The position numbers and the translations under genes are program-made. A stretch of 64,000 nucleotides of DNA, from the NCBI RefSeq assembly GCF_001306035.1, contig NZ_LGCM01000034.1:1-64000 (forward strand). Direction: 5' to 3'. Each line of letters starts with the position of its first letter. Within the stretch, counting starts at the first letter, position 1. The DNA comes from Levilinea saccharolytica. Its GTDB lineage: Bacteria > Chloroflexota > Anaerolineae > Anaerolineales > Anaerolineaceae. The notes beneath the pieces were generated by a model, which saw only the letters and a list, made by a program, of their open reading frames with translations, was not told the DNA's origin and ran no database searches. Positions 61,213 to 64,000 of this stretch are shown in pieces.

Positions 61213-62103
61213 TCAGGCAGCGGGATGCACAGCCTGGGCGACGGCCTGAAGATGGGCCGGGCTGGTTCCGCAGCAGCCGCCCACCACCTGCGCCCCGGCC
61301 TGCAGCCACAGTGCGGCCTGCGCGCCCATTTCGGCCGGGCTGAGGCGGTAGATGGGATTACCTTCCGCGTCCACCTCCGGCAGACCAGCGTTGGGCTTGA
61401 ACCACAGGGGCAGATCGGTGGCGGCGCGCAGTTGGCGCAGGGCCTCCAGGTTTTCATCCAGACTGCGCCCGCAGTTGATCCCCAGCACCTGAGCGCCGAG
61501 AGCGGGCAAGGTTTCGGCCACCTGAGAAGGCTTAACGCCCATCATGGTGCGTTTGCCGCGGTCAAAGCTGAAGGAGCACACCAGGGGGATCTCGACGCTG
61601 ACCGAGCGCACCGCCCGCAGCGCGGCGCTGGCTTCCGTCAGATCAAACTGCGTCTCCACCACGATCAGGTCCACCCCGGCTTCCACCAGGGCGCGGGCTT
61701 GTTCGGCGAAGGCGGCCTCGGCTTGACTTTCTTCCAGCGGGCCGAGGGGTTTGAGCAGCTGCCCGGTGGGGCCGATGGAACCGGCCACCAGGGCGCCGCT
61801 GCCCTGGGCGGCCTGGCGTGCCAGTGAAACCGCCGCGCGGTTCAGTTCGGCGGTGCGCTGGCCCAGGCCGTGGCTTTCCAGGCGCAGCGAGGTGCCCCCG
61901 AAAGTGCAGGTGAGGAGGATGTCGGAACCGGCAGCGATGAAATCGCGGTGCAGGCCCAGAATTTCTTCCGGCTTTTCAAAGACCCACACTTCGCCGGGCA
62001 AGCCCACCGGCAGGCCGCGCTGCTGCAAATTGGTGCCAGTGGCACCGTCGGATACCAGAATCTTTCCGTCTTTCAGACGCTGTAAGAACGCGGGGGTGGG
62101 CAT
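61213..62103 (-). CDS. Homocysteine S-methyltransferase-family protein
   Basis: A 296-residue protein that corresponds to the homocysteine-binding barrel of MetH or to MmuM/BHMT. Zinc ligands: Cys in LGINCGRS and the Cys pair in GGCCGTSP. The N-terminal SDGATGTNLQQRG is typical. It lacks cobalamin, methyl-folate and activation domains, so it either uses another methyl donor or works with separate corrinoid subunits. ATG 62103 with AAGGAGG upstream. It is the first gene of a unit with the RACo-like protein. Confidence 0.88.
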   Translation of the reverse strand: MPTPAFLQRLKDGKILVSDGATGTNLQQRGLPVGLPGEVWVFEKPEEILGLHRDFIAAGSDILLTCTFGGTSLRLESHGLGQRTAELNRAAVSLARQAAQGSGALVAGSIGPTGQLLKPLGPLEESQAEAAFAEQARALVEAGVDLIVVETQFDLTEASAALRAVRSVSVEIPLVCSFSFDRGKRTMMGVKPSQVAETLPALGAQVLGINCGRSLDENLEALRQLRAATDLPLWFKPNAGLPEVDAEGNPIYRLSPAEMGAQAALWLQAGAQVVGGCCGTSPAHLQAVAQAVHPAA

Positions 62104-62183
62104 GGGGGGAACCTCCTTCAAGGGGATCAGGGAATTGTTTCCATTGTACCTGAGAATTGCATTCTTAAAAAACGCTGAACCTA

Positions 62184-62212
62184 TTGTATTTTACTTGTCA
62201 TGACAATATAAT
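62184..62212 (+). promoter_or_regulatory. Promoter with embedded palindromic operator
   Basis: TTGTAT (62184-62189), 17-nt spacer, TATAAT (62207-62212). The spacer contains a perfect 12-bp palindrome TTGTCATGACAA (62195-62206), the expected size and place of a GntR operator. A bound dimer would block polymerase, which indicates autorepression. Confidence 0.75.
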
Positions 62213-62233
62213 ATGCATAACAGGTGCGTAGCC

Positions 62234-62968
62234 ATGCCAACTGCCCCCAACCGCTCTTTCACCCCCTTGTACTATCAAATTGAACAGGATTTGCTGCGCC
62301 AGATTGACAAAGGTGAGCTGAAACCTGGCGACCAGCTGCCCTCCGAGGCGCAGATTTCGCGCCAGTACGGCGTCAGCCGCATCACCGCCCGCCGCGCTTT
62401 GGAGAATTTGGTGCAGCAGGGCATTGTCTACAGCCGCCAGGGGATCGGCAGCTTTGTGGCCTATGCGCGCATCCGCGAGATGTCCGGCTTCCGCAGCTTC
62501 AGCGAGGACATCACCGCCAAGGGCTACCGGCCCAGCTCGCGGGTGGTGGAACTGAGCCTGGAAGAGCCGGAAGCGGATGTGGCCCGGCGGCTGCAGCTGC
62601 CGGAGGGCGGCAAAATTTACCGCCTGCACCGTATTCGCCAGATGGACGATCAGCCGGTGGCCGACGAAGTGGCTTACCTGCCCGCCCACCTGTACCCCGG
62701 CTTAGATCAGTATGATTTCAGCAAGGCCTCGCTGTATGAGGTCTTCCGCACCCGCTACGGGATCAACCCCACCTGGGCTGACGCCGAAATTGAAGCCACC
62801 TTTGCCGCGCCGGATTTGGCCCAACGCCTGGGGCTTCAGCCTGGCGACGCGGTGTTGGTGGCGCTGCGCCAGACCTACTCCGCCACATTTGAGGTGATTG
62901 AACTTGTCCGCTCGGTGTACTGCGGCAGTCGCTTCACGTTTTTCACCGGCCGCCAATTCATCGGGTAA
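62234..62968 (+). CDS. GntR/HutC-type transcriptional regulator
   Basis: A 244-residue regulator with an N-terminal GntR winged helix (about 8-78; LPSEAQISRQYGVSRITARRAL) and a UTRA effector domain (about 95-240). ATG 62234 with AGGTG upstream is the start; ATG 62213 is excluded because it overlaps the -10 element. It is of the same length and architecture as the regulator at 7862-8596. It precedes a carbohydrate-type binding protein gene by 38 nt and is likely its regulator, with a sugar or sugar phosphate as effector. Confidence 0.88.
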   Translation: MPTAPNRSFTPLYYQIEQDLLRQIDKGELKPGDQLPSEAQISRQYGVSRITARRALENLVQQGIVYSRQGIGSFVAYARIREMSGFRSFSEDITAKGYRPSSRVVELSLEEPEADVARRLQLPEGGKIYRLHRIRQMDDQPVADEVAYLPAHLYPGLDQYDFSKASLYEVFRTRYGINPTWADAEIEATFAAPDLAQRLGLQPGDAVLVALRQTYSATFEVIELVRSVYCGSRFTFFTGRQFIG

Positions 62969-63006
62969 TACCGTCCCTTTTGTTTCACCCACCCTAAGGA
63001 GGTCGT

Positions 63007-64000
63007 ATGTTGTCCAAGTTTCGCCCTGTAATGGTTTTGTTGTTGGCTGCCCTGCTGCTCAGCCTGGTGGGCTGCGCGCCGAAAGCAGCTGCGGATGGTC
63101 CCAAGACGGTCAAAGTCTTGACCATGCAGCAAGCTGGGCCGACGCCGGAAGAAATGAACGAGATTGTGGCCAAATTCAACGAGGCCAATCCCAACATTAA
63201 AGTGGAGATCGAGTACGTTTCTTACGATGCCCTGCACGACAAGATCGCCACGGCCATGGCCACCAACCCGCCGTCCTATGATGTTGTTCTGGTTGACGAT
63301 ATCTGGTACGCGGAATTCGCCAAGGCGGGCTATCTGTGGGACGTGACTGCAAAGATTGACGCGCAGACCAAGGAAAAAGTCTTCGCCGCCGCCTGGGACA
63401 TCACCACGGTGAACGGCACGACCTACGGTATGCCCTGGCTGTTGGACGCCAAGTACTTCTTCTACAACGAAAAGATCCTGGCCGAAGCCGGCTTCTCGGC
63501 CCCGCCCAAGACCTGGGAAGAACTGGTGGAGCAGTCCAAGGTGATCAAGGAAAAGGGCCTGGTGGAATATCCCATCGCCTGGTCGTGGGGTCAGGCGGAA
63601 GCCGTGATCTGCGATTACGTGGCCCTGTTGTTCGGCAACGGCGGTTCGCTGGTGGACGCCGAAGGCAAACCGGCTTTCAACAATGAGAAGGGTGTGCAGG
63701 CGCTGGCCTGGATGCTGCAAACCATTGAGGACGGCATCAGCAACCCGGCTTCGGTCTCCTACGTGGAAGAAGATGTGCGCAATGTCTTCTCGCAGGGCAA
63801 GGCCGCCTTCGCCGTCAACTGGCTGTACATGTACGAACTGGCCAACCTGAACGCCGACGAGTCCCAGATCACCGGCCAGGTGAAGTTTGGCCTGATGCCG
63901 GCCTTCGCGGGCAGCGGTGTGGAAAGCGCCACGATCAACGGCTCGATGGGTTTCTCGGTGGTGGATAAATCCCCCAACCGCGAAGCGGCCTGGGAGTATG
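63007..64000 (+). CDS. Extracellular solute-binding lipoprotein, family 1 (3' end missing)
   Basis: The frame starts at ATG 63007 with a very strong ribosome site (AAGGAGG) and runs off the window after 331 codons. Lipoprotein signal with lipobox LVGC, then the ABC sugar-binding fold (TVKVLTMQQAGPTPEEMNEI; YDVVLVDDIWYAEFAKAGY; TTYGMPWLLDAKYFFYNEK). Family 1 binds oligosaccharides or polyols. The permease and ATPase genes probably follow outside the window. Preceded by its GntR regulator in the same direction. Confidence 0.9.
   Translation, partial: MLSKFRPVMVLLLAALLLSLVGCAPKAAADGPKTVKVLTMQQAGPTPEEMNEIVAKFNEANPNIKVEIEYVSYDALHDKIATAMATNPPSYDVVLVDDIWYAEFAKAGYLWDVTAKIDAQTKEKVFAAAWDITTVNGTTYGMPWLLDAKYFFYNEKILAEAGFSAPPKTWEELVEQSKVIKEKGLVEYPIAWSWGQAEAVICDYVALLFGNGGSLVDAEGKPAFNNEKGVQALAWMLQTIEDGISNPASVSYVEEDVRNVFSQGKAAFAVNWLYMYELANLNADESQITGQVKFGLMPAFAGSGVESATINGSMGFSVVDKSPNREAAWEY

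Overview
The window reads as one chromosomal segment of a GC-rich bacterium, most likely a member of the Chloroflexota, class Anaerolineae. This is an inference from content. The lipoproteins carry Val/Thr/Glu-rich linkers after the lipobox, there are many GAF/PAS signalling proteins, a type II NADH dehydrogenase, a RACo-type corrinoid activator and a very large PKD-repeat surface protein. No rRNA or complete mobile element is visible. Two tRNAs, Leu(CAA) and Arg(GCG), are present.

Layout. 1-2.9 kb: three SGNH-hydrolase-like genes in tandem, the first cut by the window edge. 2.9-8.6 kb: a leftward nucleoside-type (BMP family) ABC importer operon headed by a GntR/UTRA regulator. 8.8-12.9 kb: a leftward glycan operon (GT2 glycosyltransferase, GT-C-like membrane protein, galE). 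13-16.3 kb: flavodoxin, tRNA-Leu, ychF, surE and a cysteine hydrolase. 16.4-22.2 kb: a type III-like restriction-modification pair with lower GC content and an in-frame palindromic repeat inside the methyltransferase. 22.7-31.7 kb: a leftward signalling block (REC-5xGAF-kinase, stand-alone receiver, large response regulator, small membrane protein), tRNA-Arg and a PAS-GGDEF diguanylate cyclase. 31.9-36.7 kb: a MacB-like ABC transporter with a secreted partner and a Yip1-family membrane protein. 36.8-37.0 kb: a short leftward transcript with a 28-codon membrane peptide gene. 37.4-45.3 kb: ndh-apbC, then kimA-kdpD-kdpE, a potassium module. 45.3-50.5 kb: a strong promoter, a structured leader resembling a c-di-GMP-II riboswitch, a terminator, and a 1613-residue PKD surface protein. 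50.6-54.9 kb: DoxX-like and YceI-like genes around a shared promoter region, then clpB. 55-59.3 kb: a DMT transporter, an MFS transporter, a methyltransferase and a DUF234-type ATPase. 59.4-62.1 kb: a RACo-like protein with a homocysteine S-methyltransferase. 62.2-64 kb: a second GntR/UTRA regulator with a palindromic operator inside its own promoter, followed by a sugar-type ABC binding protein that runs off the window.

The most interesting locus is the leader at 45331-45677. A near-consensus sigma-70 promoter is followed by two long complementary helices in pseudoknot order. Part of the second helix is also the 5' arm of an intrinsic terminator placed before the giant adhesin-like gene. The arrangement and several short motifs recall class II c-di-GMP riboswitches, and a diguanylate cyclase with an intact GGDEF motif and I-site lies about 14 kb away. 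Other points to check are a terminator hairpin spanning the kdpD start, KimA joined to KdpDE without KdpFABC, the protein-coding palindromic repeat in the Mod gene, and the small membrane peptide transcript.
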